Shown here: piece after piece, positions 20,398-30,285 of the stretch
Numbering within the stretch: the stretch's first letter is position 1
How the letters are laid out: each line of letters starts with the position of its first letter
Source: Micromonospora sp. HK10
GTDB taxonomy: Bacteria; Actinomycetota; Actinomycetes; Mycobacteriales; Micromonosporaceae
Reading direction: 5' to 3'
Assembly (NCBI RefSeq): GCF_000982955.1
Contig: NZ_KQ058657.1
Span: forward strand, 1-36,593
Length of the DNA stretch: 36,593 nt
Translations under genes and position numbers: made by a program
The notes under the pieces: model-generated
What the model was told of the DNA's origin: nothing
The model's input: the letters and a program-made list of their open reading frames with translations, nothing else
The model's database searches: none

Positions 20398-22947
20398 TCA
20401 GTCGTGCGCGATGGCGCCCAGCACGTTGATCCGCGCCGCGCGGACCGCCGGCAGCACCGCGGCGACGACGCCGACGATGGTGGCCAGGATCAGGAACGTC
20501 CCCATCTGGCTCCAGGGCAGGACCAGCTTGGTGATGCCCTCGTCCTTCAGCGCGCGGACCACGGCGGCGCCGAGACCGCTGCCGACGACCACGCCGAGCA
20601 GCGCCCCGAAGAGCGAGATCACCACCGCCTCCACGGTGATCATCCGCATGGTCTGCGCCCGGCGCAGCCCGATCGCCCGCAGCAGACCCAGCTCGCGGGT
20701 CCGCTCCAGCACCGACAGGGCCAGGGTGTTCACGATCCCGAGCACCGCGATCGCGATGGCCAGCGCCAACAGGATCTGGATCATCCGTAGCGGGGTGTCC
20801 AGCTGGCTGGTCTGCTGCTTCACGAACGAGCCGAGGTCCACCACGGTGACCTCCGGGCTGTCCGCGAGCAGCCGCTCGACCTGCGGCTGCACGTCCTCGA
20901 CCCGGGTCCCCGGGGCGAGCTGGACGAAGCCCTGGATCGGCTGCGGCATGGCGAAGTCGCGGACCGCCTGCGGGGGCAGCACCATCGGGTTGGTCAGCTG
21001 GCTGCTCTCGTAGATGCCGCTGACCGTGTAGGTGCGCGCGTCGCCCCGGGACAGCTGCACGGTCACCGTCGAGCCGACCGACAGGTTCCGCGCGGACGCG
21101 GTGTCGGAGCTGAGCAGCAGCTGGTCGGGGGCCAGCCGGCTGATGTCACCGGCGGTGGCCTTCGTCCCGAAGATCCGCTCCAGCGCGGCCACGTTGCTGG
21201 ACGCCGCCACCCAGGTCCGGGTGCCGTTGACCACCGCCATGTCGCCGTACTCGCCGTCGACCAGTTGCACCCCGGGCAGGGTGGCCGCCTTGTCCAGCAC
21301 CGCCGGGTCGAAGCTCGGCGGTCGCGGGCCGGACTGGGCGCCGGCGATCACCAGGTCGGCCTTGATGGTGTCGGTGGCCAGTGAACTGATGCTGCTCTTC
21401 GCCGAGTCGAGGATCACCGTCACCCCGGTGACCAGGGCGATGCCGACCATCAGCGCGGCGGCCGTGATCGCCGTACGCCGCGGGTTGCGGCCCGAGTTGA
21501 GCCGGCCGAGCTTGCCCGGCACCGACCAGGCGAAGATCGCGCCGAGCAGCGAGACCACCGGCCGGCTGATCAGCGGGGTCAGCAACGCCACGCCGATGAA
21601 CGCGAAGAGCACCCCGCCGAGGATGGTGGCCAGGGTGTTGTCCCCGGCGTGCCCGCCCAGGCCGAGGAAGAGCAGGCCGGCGCCGATGGCGGTGACCACC
21701 GCCCCGCCGACGGTCACCCGGGTCAGTGGCCGGTCCGGGTTCGCCACGTCCTGCATCGCCGCGATCGGCGGGATCCGGGACGCCCGCAGCGCCGGCAGCA
21801 GCGCCGCCACCACGGTGATCACCAGGCCGACGGAGAACGCGCCGATCACCGCCGCCGCCGGCACGCCGAGCCCGGCCACGGCGAGCCCGCCGGCGAGCTT
21901 GCCGAACAGGTACGCCAGCAGCGCGCCGACGCCGATGCCCGCGCCCAGCCCGAGCACCGAGGCGATCAGGCCCACCGCCACGGCCTCCAGCACCACCGAG
22001 CCGATGACCTGGCGGCCGCTGGCGCCGATGGCGCGCAGCAGCGCCAGCTCGCGGGTGCGCTGGGCGACGATGATGGAGAACGTGTTCAAGATCAGGAACG
22101 TGCCGACCAGCAACGCCACCGCGGCGAAGCCGAGCAGCACCTTGTTGATGAAGGAGAGACCCTCCTTGAGGCTGGCCGAGGCGTCGGCGGCCACCTGCTC
22201 GCCGGTCTTCACCTCGTACTGCCCGCCCAGGGCGCCGGCCACGGCGTCCCGCAGCGACTCCGGGCTGGTCCCGTCGGTGGCCTGCGCCGTGATGCTGGTG
22301 AACACGTCCGGCTCGCCGAGCATCAGCCGCTGGGCCACCGGGGTGGTGAAGGCGACCTCGTTGACGCCGCCGATGGAGTCCCGGCCGCCGCTGTAGCCGA
22401 AGACGCCGACCAGGGTGAACTCCTGCTTCGGGGCCAGCGTCAGCACCCCGACCCGGTCGCCGACCTTGACCTTCGCGGCCTTGGCCAGCGCGGCGTTCAC
22501 CACGATCTCGCCGTCGGCCCGGGGCTCGCGCCCCTCGCGCAGCGTCACCAGGTCGCTCTCGCCGAGCCAGTTCTCGCCCAGCTGCGGCGGGCCGAACGAG
22601 GCCACCACCTTGCCGTTGCTGCCGATCAGCCGGGCCCCGTCGGCGTTGACCACGCCCTTGGCCTCGGCCACCCCCGGCACCGTCTTCACCTGCTCCAGCA
22701 CGGCGGCCGGCACCGGGGTGGCCACCTGCTCGCCCTCGGCCTCGCTGAGCGCGACCTTCGGCTTGCCGGCCACGTTGACGTCGACGTCGGAGAACCCGTC
22801 GGCGAAGACCGCGTCGAAGGAGCGGCCCAGGGTGTCGGTGAGCACGAACGCGCCCGAGACGAACATGACGCCCAGCACCACGGCCAGGCCGGACAGCAGC
22901 AGGCGCACCTTGCGCGCCAGCAGGCTCTTCAGGGTCGCCCGGACCAT
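20398..22947 (-). CDS. MacB/FtsX-type ABC transporter permease
   Basis: This 849-residue membrane protein has the double-FtsX layout of large actinobacterial ABC permeases. There is one helix near 17-39, a large extracellular domain to about 260, a three-helix FtsX block at about 265-400, two helices near 425-490, a second extracellular domain, and a final FtsX block at about 720-840. Motifs such as QRTRELALLRAIGASGRQ and ERTRELGLLRAIGLRRAQ are the coupling helices that contact the ATPase, one in each half. Its ATG overlaps the ATPase stop by one base (TGATG). Such pairs move lipids, lipoproteins, peptides or antibiotics by a mechanotransmission mechanism rather than ordinary import. The substrate is unknown; the upstream two-component system suggests a response to envelope stress or an antibiotic. 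Confidence 0.93.
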   Translation of the reverse strand: MVRATLKSLLARKVRLLLSGLAVVLGVMFVSGAFVLTDTLGRSFDAVFADGFSDVDVNVAGKPKVALSEAEGEQVATPVPAAVLEQVKTVPGVAEAKGVVNADGARLIGSNGKVVASFGPPQLGENWLGESDLVTLREGREPRADGEIVVNAALAKAAKVKVGDRVGVLTLAPKQEFTLVGVFGYSGGRDSIGGVNEVAFTTPVAQRLMLGEPDVFTSITAQATDGTSPESLRDAVAGALGGQYEVKTGEQVAADASASLKEGLSFINKVLLGFAAVALLVGTFLILNTFSIIVAQRTRELALLRAIGASGRQVIGSVVLEAVAVGLIASVLGLGAGIGVGALLAYLFGKLAGGLAVAGLGVPAAAVIGAFSVGLVITVVAALLPALRASRIPPIAAMQDVANPDRPLTRVTVGGAVVTAIGAGLLFLGLGGHAGDNTLATILGGVLFAFIGVALLTPLISRPVVSLLGAIFAWSVPGKLGRLNSGRNPRRTAITAAALMVGIALVTGVTVILDSAKSSISSLATDTIKADLVIAGAQSGPRPPSFDPAVLDKAATLPGVQLVDGEYGDMAVVNGTRTWVAASSNVAALERIFGTKATAGDISRLAPDQLLLSSDTASARNLSVGSTVTVQLSRGDARTYTVSGIYESSQLTNPMVLPPQAVRDFAMPQPIQGFVQLAPGTRVEDVQPQVERLLADSPEVTVVDLGSFVKQQTSQLDTPLRMIQILLALAIAIAVLGIVNTLALSVLERTRELGLLRAIGLRRAQTMRMITVEAVVISLFGALLGVVVGSGLGAAVVRALKDEGITKLVLPWSQMGTFLILATIVGVVAAVLPAVRAARINVLGAIAHD

Positions 22948-23714
22948 CAGTTCGCCACCTCGGCCGGGGTGTCCAGCTTCTTCATGGTGTCCAGCACCGT
23001 CTCCGCCGTCGGCTCGATCAGCTCGGAGACGATCTCACCGTCGGCCAGGAAGACCACCCGGTCGGCGTACGCGGCCGCGGTCGGATCGTGGGTGACCATC
23101 ACGATGGTCTGGCCGTGCTCGCGTACCGAGTTGCGCAGGAAGTTCAGCACCTCGGCGCCGGAACGGGAGTCCAGATTGCCGGTCGGCTCGTCCGCGAAGA
23201 TCACCTCGGGTCGGGCGACCAGCGCCCGCGCGCACGCCACCCGCTGCTGCTGGCCGCCGGAGAGCTGCGCCGGGCGGTGCCCCAGCCGGTCCCGCAGGCC
23301 GACCGTGTCGATCACCGTGTCGTACCACGCCGGGTCCGGCTTGCGGCCGGCGATCGACAGCGGCAGCAGGATGTTCTCCTGGGCGGTGAGCGTGGGCAGC
23401 AGGTTGAACTGCTGGAAGATGAAGCCGACCTTGTCCCGGCGCAGCTTCGTCAGCCCGGAGTCGCCGAGCCCGGTCACCGTGGTCTCGCCGATCATGACGG
23501 TGCCCCGGGTCACCGAGTCCAGCCCGGCGAGGCAGTGCATCAGCGTCGACTTGCCCGAACCGGACGGGCCCATGATCGCGGTGAACCGGCCCCGCTCGAA
23601 CTCGGCGTTCACCCCCCGCAGCGCGACGACCTGCGCCTCGCCGCTGCCGTACACCTTCCACACGTCGCTGGCCCGGGCCGCGGCCTGCGCCTGCTGCCCC
23701 ACCGTCGCGGTCAC
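22947..23714 (-). CDS. ABC transporter ATPase, MacB/LolD type
   Basis: This 255-residue ATPase has Walker A GPSGSGKST (49-57), Q-loop FQQFN (Gln101-Gln102), signature LSGGQQQR (151-158), Walker B VIFADEPTGNLD (Asp175, Glu176) and the H-loop in VTHDP. PTGNLDS is characteristic of the exporter class that includes LolD, MacB and BceA. The start is GTG 23714, with GAGG eight bases upstream; an in-frame ATG at 23804 would add 30 basic residues with no family match. It is coupled to the permease by a one-base stop/start overlap. It supplies ATP hydrolysis for the permease. A promoter with a repeated 9-mer lies about 180 bases upstream. Confidence 0.95.
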   Translation of the reverse strand: MTATVGQQAQAAARASDVWKVYGSGEAQVVALRGVNAEFERGRFTAIMGPSGSGKSTLMHCLAGLDSVTRGTVMIGETTVTGLGDSGLTKLRRDKVGFIFQQFNLLPTLTAQENILLPLSIAGRKPDPAWYDTVIDTVGLRDRLGHRPAQLSGGQQQRVACARALVARPEVIFADEPTGNLDSRSGAEVLNFLRNSVREHGQTIVMVTHDPTAAAYADRVVFLADGEIVSELIEPTAETVLDTMKKLDTPAEVAN

Positions 23715-23900
23715 GTCATCTACCTCTTCCGTCTGATTCTCGAATCCGCACCGCCCCCGCTGACCGGTGCGACCGTTCCATCCTCGATGCCGCGGCCGGG
23801 ACATCCGTCCGTCTCCGGACGTATCCGGTGCCGGAAATTCCGGTGCGGGTCACCCCCGAGGCCGACTCAGGGTCATCCCCGACCGCCGCCCGGCGGCGAG

Positions 23901-23929
23901 ACTATGGCCTCACGTTGCGTGATGGTCAA
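23901..23929 (-). promoter_or_regulatory. Promoter of the ABC transporter operon
   Basis: On the minus strand TTGACC (23924-23929) is followed by exactly 17 bases and CATAGT (23901-23906), the best sigma-70-like promoter in the window. Transcription would start near 23894 and leave a leader of about 180 bases before the ATPase GTG. The leader contains the palindrome CCGGAAATTCCGG near 23831. Confidence 0.65.
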
Positions 23930-23952
23930 CCGTGCCATGTGGCTGATGGTCA
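23920..23952. promoter_or_regulatory. Candidate response-regulator sites: 9-base direct repeat
   Basis: TGATGGTCA occurs at 23920-23928 and again at 23944-23952, 24 bases apart. The first copy overlaps the -35 box of the ABC promoter and the second lies just upstream of it. The overlapping CACGTTGCGTG (23911-23921) is an interrupted palindrome. Spacing near two helical turns and position fit binding of a LuxR-type regulator dimer such as the one encoded next door. Confidence 0.45.
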
Positions 23953-23985
23953 CGGTAGGTGACCGCCGCCACCCCGCCGCCCGGG

Positions 23986-24666
23986 TCAGCCGCCCGGCCG
24001 TACCAGCCCCGTCTCGTACGCCAACACCACCGCCTGCACCCGGTCGCGCAGCCCCAACTTGGTCAGCACGTGGCCGACGTGGGTCTTGATGGTGGTCTCG
24101 CTGACCGACAGCGCCCGGGCGATCTCCGCGTTCGACAACCCTCGTGCCACCTGCACCAGCACCTCGCGCTCCCGCTCGGTCAGCGCGTCCAGCGCCTTCG
24201 GCGGGGTGGCCGCCGGATCGGGCAGCGCGTCGGCGAACCGGTCCAGCAGCCGGCGCAGGATGCGCGGCGCCACCACCGCCTCGCCGGCCGCCACCGTGCG
24301 GATCGCGGTGACCAGGTCCTCGGCCGGCACGTCCTTGGCCAGGAACCCGCTCGCCCCGGCGCGCAACGCGCCCACGACGTACTCGTCCAGGTCGAAGGTG
24401 GTGAGGATGAGCACCCGCACCGGCAGCCGGGCGTCGACGATGGCCCGGGTCGCCGCCACCCCGTCCATCCGGGGCATCCGGATGTCCATCAGCACCACGT
24501 CCGGCAGCAGCCGGCGGGACAGTTCCACCGCCTCCAGGCCGTCCCCGGCCTCGGCCACGATGTCCAGGTCCTCCTCGCTGCCCAGCACCATCCGGAACCC
24601 GGTCCGCAGCAGCGGCTGGTCGTCGGCGAGCAGGACGCGCACCGGCCGGCCCGTGCTGTCCGTCAT
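23986..24666 (-). CDS. NarL/LuxR-type response regulator
   Basis: This 226-residue regulator has a receiver domain with Asp15-Asp16, the phosphorylated Asp61 in VVLMDIRMPRMDG, Thr90 and Lys111, then a LuxR helix-turn-helix. The HTH reads LTEREREVLVQVARGLSNAE and continues to VSETTIKTHVGHVLTKLGL at about 163-210. Its ATG overlaps the stop of the sensor kinase gene (ATGA), so the two are translated together. It should bind DNA as a dimer when phosphorylated. The ABC exporter genes lie directly downstream on the same strand behind a promoter that carries a repeated 9-mer, which makes that promoter the first target to suspect. Confidence 0.96.
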   Translation of the reverse strand: MTDSTGRPVRVLLADDQPLLRTGFRMVLGSEEDLDIVAEAGDGLEAVELSRRLLPDVVLMDIRMPRMDGVAATRAIVDARLPVRVLILTTFDLDEYVVGALRAGASGFLAKDVPAEDLVTAIRTVAAGEAVVAPRILRRLLDRFADALPDPAATPPKALDALTEREREVLVQVARGLSNAEIARALSVSETTIKTHVGHVLTKLGLRDRVQAVVLAYETGLVRPGG

Positions 24667-25880
24667 CCCCGTCCCCCCGTCGCCGCGCCCGCCGGGACCA
24701 CCCCGACGGAGTCCAGCGGGATCCGCGCGTACACCCGGAAGCCGCCGCCGGGCCGCGGGCCCGTGCGCAGGACCCCACCGTAGAGGGCGACCCGCTCCCG
24801 CATCCCGACCAGCCCGTGCCCGATCCGGTCGGTCGCCGGCGTCGGCCCCCGCCCGGTGTCGGTGACCTCCACCGCCAGGCAGCCGTCGCCCCAGCTGAGG
24901 GCGACCTCCGCGGTGGCCCGTCCGCCGTGCTTGAGGGTGTTGGTCAGCGCCTCCTGGATGACCCGGTAGACGGCCAGCGCCACGCCCTCCTCCAGCGCGG
25001 CGGGCGTCCCGGCCACCCGCAGCGTCACCGGCAACCCGGCGTCCCGGACCTGCTCGACGAGGGTCTCGATGCCGGTCAGCCCCGGCTGTGGGGCCAGCTC
25101 GGCCGCCGGCTCGGCGTCGGTGCGCAGCACGTCCAGCAGCCGGCGCAGCTCCCGCAGGGTCGCCCGGCCGGTCTCCTCGATGGTGGCCAGCGCGCCGTCG
25201 GCGGCCTGCGGGTCCCGGTGCAGCACCCGCCGCGCCCCGGTCGCCAGCACCCCCATCACGCTGACGTGGTGGGCCACCACGTCGTGCAGTTCCCGCGCGA
25301 TCCGCCGCCGCTCGTCGGCGACGGCCTGCTCGGCCAGGGAGCGCTGGGTCGCCTCGGCGATCCGGGCCCGCTCCCGCAGCATCCGGGTCGACTGCCCCCG
25401 CGCCTGCACCGCCCGCCCCACCGCGAACGCCACGCCGGCGGTGAGCAGGTTGTTGAGCAGCAGGTACGCCGGACCCATGTCGAGCACGCCGTCCAGCGGG
25501 ACGGCCAGGTTGGCCAGCAGCACCGGCACCCACAGCAGCAGCGCGGCCAGCCCGGCCGGGCGCAGCGGCCGGTGGGCGGCCATCGTGTAGGTGAGCACCA
25601 CGAAGGTCAGCCCCTGGGTGCCCGGCGCGTGCCGCAGCAGCACCGGCAGGGCCAGCGTCGCCACCGCCGCCCACACCGCCGGCCACGGCGCGACCCGGCG
25701 CACCGCCACCGGGGCGGCGGCCAGCACGCTGCCGCCCAGCGCGGCCCAGAGCTGCCCGGGCCGCAGCTCCTGCGGCAGCAGCAGCAGGAAGGCGGCGTCC
25801 AGTGCCGCCAGGACGAGCGCGAGGCCGGTGTCGGCGGCCAGCGGTCGACGCCGGAGCCACCCCGGCAGCCGGTTGGTCAT
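24663..25880 (-). CDS. Sensor histidine kinase, NarL-partner (HisKA_3) type
   Basis: This 405-residue kinase has about five or six N-terminal membrane helices (residues 15-155) with very short loops, so it probably senses a signal within or at the membrane. A short coiled coil follows, then the HisKA_3 box RRRIARELHDVVAHHVSVM with phosphorylated His199. The GHKL ATPase domain follows, with QEALTNTLKHG as N-box and DTGRGP and GHGLVGMRERV as G-boxes. This architecture matches intramembrane-sensing kinases paired with LuxR-type regulators in actinobacteria. The ATG carries a leaderless TAGCGT box. The stop overlaps the regulator start. Confidence 0.95.
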   Translation of the reverse strand: MTNRLPGWLRRRPLAADTGLALVLAALDAAFLLLLPQELRPGQLWAALGGSVLAAAPVAVRRVAPWPAVWAAVATLALPVLLRHAPGTQGLTFVVLTYTMAAHRPLRPAGLAALLLWVPVLLANLAVPLDGVLDMGPAYLLLNNLLTAGVAFAVGRAVQARGQSTRMLRERARIAEATQRSLAEQAVADERRRIARELHDVVAHHVSVMGVLATGARRVLHRDPQAADGALATIEETGRATLRELRRLLDVLRTDAEPAAELAPQPGLTGIETLVEQVRDAGLPVTLRVAGTPAALEEGVALAVYRVIQEALTNTLKHGGRATAEVALSWGDGCLAVEVTDTGRGPTPATDRIGHGLVGMRERVALYGGVLRTGPRPGGGFRVYARIPLDSVGVVPAGAATGGRG

Positions 25881-25886
25881 GCCACG

Positions 25887-25892
25887 ACGCTA
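25887..25892 (-). promoter_or_regulatory. Leaderless -10 box for the sensor kinase gene
   Basis: TAGCGT on the minus strand, six bases before ATG 25880. Confidence 0.55.
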
Positions 25893-25935
25893 GCCGCCAC
25901 CAGGCCGGGCCCGTCGTCGCCGAAGCCGAACCCGG

Positions 25936-25955
25936 CCTCCTCCGGAAGGAGGAGG
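25936..25955. terminator. Hairpin after the RecB-like gene
   Basis: CCTCCTCC (25936-25943) pairs perfectly with GGAGGAGG (25948-25955) over a 4-base loop. It starts one base past the stop of the RecB-like gene on the minus strand and separates it from the sensor kinase gene. On the transcript the 3' arm reads GGAGGAGG, like a ribosome site, but it is folded and no start follows it closely. Confidence 0.6.
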
Positions 25956-25956
25956 G

Positions 25957-26868
25957 TCACTCGTCCGCGCCCGGCGCCGCCGGCCGGGACCGGGCGTCGG
26001 TGAGCGGGTCGCCGGCACCGGCGGCGGGGAACGGCGGCGGGGTGCCACCGAAGCTCGGGCAGCGCGCCTGGTGGCTGCACCAGTCGCAGAGCCGGCTCGG
26101 CCGGGGCCGGAACTCCTGCCGCGCGGTGGCCTGCTCGATCGCCTGCCAGAGGGCCACCACGGTGCGCTCGAAGCGCAGCAGCTCCTCGGCGTCGGGGGCG
26201 TAGTCGCAGACCTCGGCGTCCTTGAGGTAGAGCAGCCGCAGCACCCGGGGCACCACGCCCCGGGTCCGCCACAGCACCAGGGCGTAGAACTTGAGCTGGA
26301 ACAGCGCCCGCGCCTCGAACGCCTCGCGCGGCGCCCCGCCGGTCTTGTAGTCGACCACCCGCAGCGCGCCGTCCGGGGCCACGTCGAGCCGGTCCAGGTA
26401 GCCGCGGATCAGCAGCTCCCCGTCGACCACCGCGGAGATCAACGCCTCCCGCTCGGCCGGCTCCAGCCGGCGCGGGTCCTCCACCGCGAAGTAGCCCTCC
26501 AGCAGGCCCGCCGCCGAGCGGAGGAAATCGGCCTGCGCCGCGGCGTCGCCCTCGGTGAACAGGCTGGCCAGCTCCGGCTGCTCGGCCACCAGCCGGTCCC
26601 ACTGCGGGGCCACCAGGTCACCGGCGGAGCGCGGCGTGCGCGCCGCCGCCGGCAGGTCGAACAGCCGCTCCAGCACCGCGTGCACCAGGGTGCCCCGGGC
26701 CTGCTCCACGGTCGGCCGCTCAGGCAGCCGGTCGATGCTGCGGAACCGGTAGAGCAGCGGGCAGGTCTTGAAGTCGGCCGCCCGCGACGGCGACAGCGAC
26801 GCCCGCACCGTGGGCGGCTCCGCCGCCGGGGGGAGGGGCTGCGTGTCGATCACCGGTTCCGCCGTCAT
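25957..26868 (-). CDS. RecB-family PD-(D/E)XK nuclease with probable 4Fe-4S cluster
   Basis: This 303-residue nuclease starts MTAEPVIDTQPLPP; the first 20 residues are Pro-rich, then LSPSRAADFKTCPLLYRFR begins the fold. The catalytic site has Asp159 in RGYLDRLD and Asp173 with Lys175 in VVDYKTG. Cys36 together with Cys261, Cys264 and Cys270 (CDWCSHQARC) is the one-plus-three cysteine arrangement of AddB/Cas4-like iron-sulfur nucleases. The protein has no helicase part. Homologues stand beside the proteasome cluster in mycobacteria as well (recalled context). The ATG has a TAACCT leaderless box seven bases upstream. A role in DNA repair is likely by family, but no partner helicase is encoded here. 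Confidence 0.92.
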   Translation of the reverse strand: MTAEPVIDTQPLPPAAEPPTVRASLSPSRAADFKTCPLLYRFRSIDRLPERPTVEQARGTLVHAVLERLFDLPAAARTPRSAGDLVAPQWDRLVAEQPELASLFTEGDAAAQADFLRSAAGLLEGYFAVEDPRRLEPAEREALISAVVDGELLIRGYLDRLDVAPDGALRVVDYKTGGAPREAFEARALFQLKFYALVLWRTRGVVPRVLRLLYLKDAEVCDYAPDAEELLRFERTVVALWQAIEQATARQEFRPRPSRLCDWCSHQARCPSFGGTPPPFPAAGAGDPLTDARSRPAAPGADE

Positions 26869-26875
26869 GCCCGGA

Positions 26876-26881
26876 AGGTTA
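26876..26881 (-). promoter_or_regulatory. Leaderless -10 box for the RecB-like gene
   Basis: TAACCT on the minus strand, seven bases before ATG 26868. It shares an 81-base divergent region with the next box. Confidence 0.55.
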
Positions 26882-26882
26882 G

Positions 26883-29045
<2,163 letters not shown>

Positions 29046-29048
29046 CCC

Positions 29049-29063
29049 CCCGGCGCAGCCGGG
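29049..29063. terminator. Small hairpin after trmI
   Basis: CCCGGC and GCCGGG pair over a 3-base loop four bases past the trmI stop. It is short and may only attenuate. Confidence 0.35.
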
Positions 29064-29165
29064 TACGAACGGGTGGATCATGTGTCCGGGGGGACGGCGC
29101 CGCACGGGTGGAGACGGTGGCATGAGCGAGCGGATCGGTGGACGGCATCACCGGGAGGCGTGGGC

Positions 29166-29738
29166 ATGAGCAGCCCCGGCTACGGCAACGGCGACCTGCC
29201 CGCGGTCTTTCCCGACTGGTCGCCCTACGCCGACCTGGAGTCGGCGGCGCGGGCCTACCTGCGCGACCCGGACATCGCCCTGGACGCCCTCGGCGGGGTG
29301 CTGCGCGGCGCGTCGGTGCTCGGCTTCACCCTGGAACGCTTCGTCAACGAGGTCAACGGGGTGTGGCAGGAGGTCGTCGTCTGCGACGGCAGCCGGCTGG
29401 TGCTCTGGCACGGCGAGGACGTCCCGCCGGGGGAGGGGCCGCCCGGGTCGATGACCTCCTCGCTGCGGGTGGTGCCGGTCTCCACGGTCACCGAGGTCGG
29501 CTGCCGGCGCCGGCTCACCCGCGCCGACAACGGCGAGGTCCGGATCGACAGCATCGACGTCTACCTGCTGCTCAGCTCGCTGGACGAGGCCCCGCCCGGC
29601 GACGAGGCGGTCGGCGCGCCCCGGCACGACGCGCTGCGCTTCGGCAAGACCCTCGACGACGGCGGGGCCGGGCAGATCGCCCGGCTGGAGGAGTTCGCCC
29701 GGCTGGTCGCCTCGGTGGTCGGCCGCCCCCTGCTCTGA
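29166..29738 (+). CDS. Conserved-context hypothetical protein of the proteasome neighbourhood
   Basis: This 190-residue protein begins [20 protein letters not shown] at an ATG with GGGAGG seven bases upstream; a longer frame exists but lacks such a site. It is acidic and mixed alpha/beta. An N-terminal helical part ([19 protein letters not shown]) is followed by beta-rich segments ([40 protein letters not shown]) and a final helix. There is no signal peptide, membrane segment or catalytic motif. I do not recognise a named domain. Its place between trmI and the ferredoxin/arc pair corresponds to a hypothetical gene found there in other actinobacteria (recalled), so a link to proteasome function is possible but unproven. 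A strong terminator follows. Confidence 0.8.
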   Translation: MSSPGYGNGDLPAVFPDWSPYADLESAARAYLRDPDIALDALGGVLRGASVLGFTLERFVNEVNGVWQEVVVCDGSRLVLWHGEDVPPGEGPPGSMTSSLRVVPVSTVTEVGCRRRLTRADNGEVRIDSIDVYLLLSSLDEAPPGDEAVGAPRHDALRFGKTLDDGGAGQIARLEEFARLVASVVGRPLL

Positions 29739-29748
29739 GCGGACGCAC

Positions 29749-29780
29749 GCGGGCCGGGGACGTCGCCGTCCCCGGCCCGC
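29749..29780. terminator. Bidirectional hairpin terminator
   Basis: A perfect 13-bp stem (29749-29761 with 29768-29780; GCGGGCCGGGGAC and its complement) over a 6-base loop. It lies between the convergent hypothetical gene and ferredoxin gene. Confidence 0.85.
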
Positions 29781-29817
29781 GCTGTCGATCGTCCTGGCCG
29801 CCGCGCCCGGCCGGCGC

Positions 29818-30108
29818 TCAGTCCCCGGCCTCGGGCCCGGCCACCTCGACGCCGTCGCCGCGCACCACGTGGATGCACTCGCCCGGGCACTCCTTCGCCG
29901 AGTCGATCACCTCGAGGCGCAGGTGCTCGGGCACGTCCACCCGGGCGCCGGGGGTCAACCGCAGCTGGCCGTCGGCGCCCTTGACGTACGCCAGGCCGTC
30001 GACGTCGAACTCGAAGACCTCCGGCGCGTACTGCACGCACAGCCCGTCACCGGTGCACAGGTCCTGGTCGACCCAGACCTGAAGCTGGTCCGTCGCGACG
30101 TCGGTCAC
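29818..30108 (-). CDS. Single-cluster ferredoxin with Asp in place of the second cysteine
   Basis: This 96-residue ferredoxin shows Cys18-x-x-Asp21-x-x-Cys24 (CTGDGLC) and a distal CPGEC segment, so the cluster ligands are three cysteines plus possibly Asp21. This is the pattern of Pyrococcus furiosus ferredoxin and of [3Fe-4S] ferredoxins. A labile fourth iron is therefore expected. The rest is the usual compact fold with acidic surface. The C-terminal 10 residues are extra. The GTG has GGGGGGTG just upstream, and a TACCGT box lies about 35 bases away. It is divergent from arc with a shared 177-base region. It may serve a cytochrome P450 or oxygenase elsewhere; none is encoded nearby. The repeated link to arc in actinobacteria (recalled) is unexplained. 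Confidence 0.9.
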   Translation of the reverse strand: MTDVATDQLQVWVDQDLCTGDGLCVQYAPEVFEFDVDGLAYVKGADGQLRLTPGARVDVPEHLRLEVIDSAKECPGECIHVVRGDGVEVAGPEAGD

Positions 30109-30143
30109 GAAGCACCCCCCATGTTCTCCCGTCCCACGCCCCG

Positions 30144-30149
30144 ACGGTA
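30144..30149 (-). promoter_or_regulatory. Possible -10 box of the ferredoxin gene
   Basis: TACCGT on the minus strand would start a transcript near 30137, leaving about 28 bases of leader that hold the G-rich ribosome site before GTG 30108. Confidence 0.35.
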
Positions 30150-30211
30150 CCCGAACGCCCGTACCCGCCCGCCGACCAGCCCTTGGCGATCAAGCTTCGG
30201 TGACGAGCGCG

Positions 30212-30239
30212 TTGCGGAGGACCGAATCGGGCTCATAGC
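30212..30239 (+). promoter_or_regulatory. Possible promoter of arc
   Basis: TTGCGG (30212-30217) is followed by 16 bases and CATAGC (30234-30239). A second box, TAGTGT, lies at 30243. Either gives a 30-45 base leader containing the GGGGAGG ribosome site (30273-30279) of arc. Confidence 0.35.
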
Positions 30240-30285
30240 GGCTAGTGTTAGCTCAGAACGTTCAAGCCCCCCGGGGAGGTGGGAC

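Noticed and set aside
23715..23804. An ATG at 23804 as the ABC ATPase start
   Set aside because: It adds 30 basic residues unlike the family, while GTG 23714 has a GAGG at usable distance and gives the normal N-terminus.
23986..25860. A single 624-residue minus-strand frame covering regulator and kinase
   Set aside because: Only its last third is the real response regulator. The first part is an Ala/Arg/Gly-rich shadow of the kinase gene, which has all motifs in another frame and a leaderless start.
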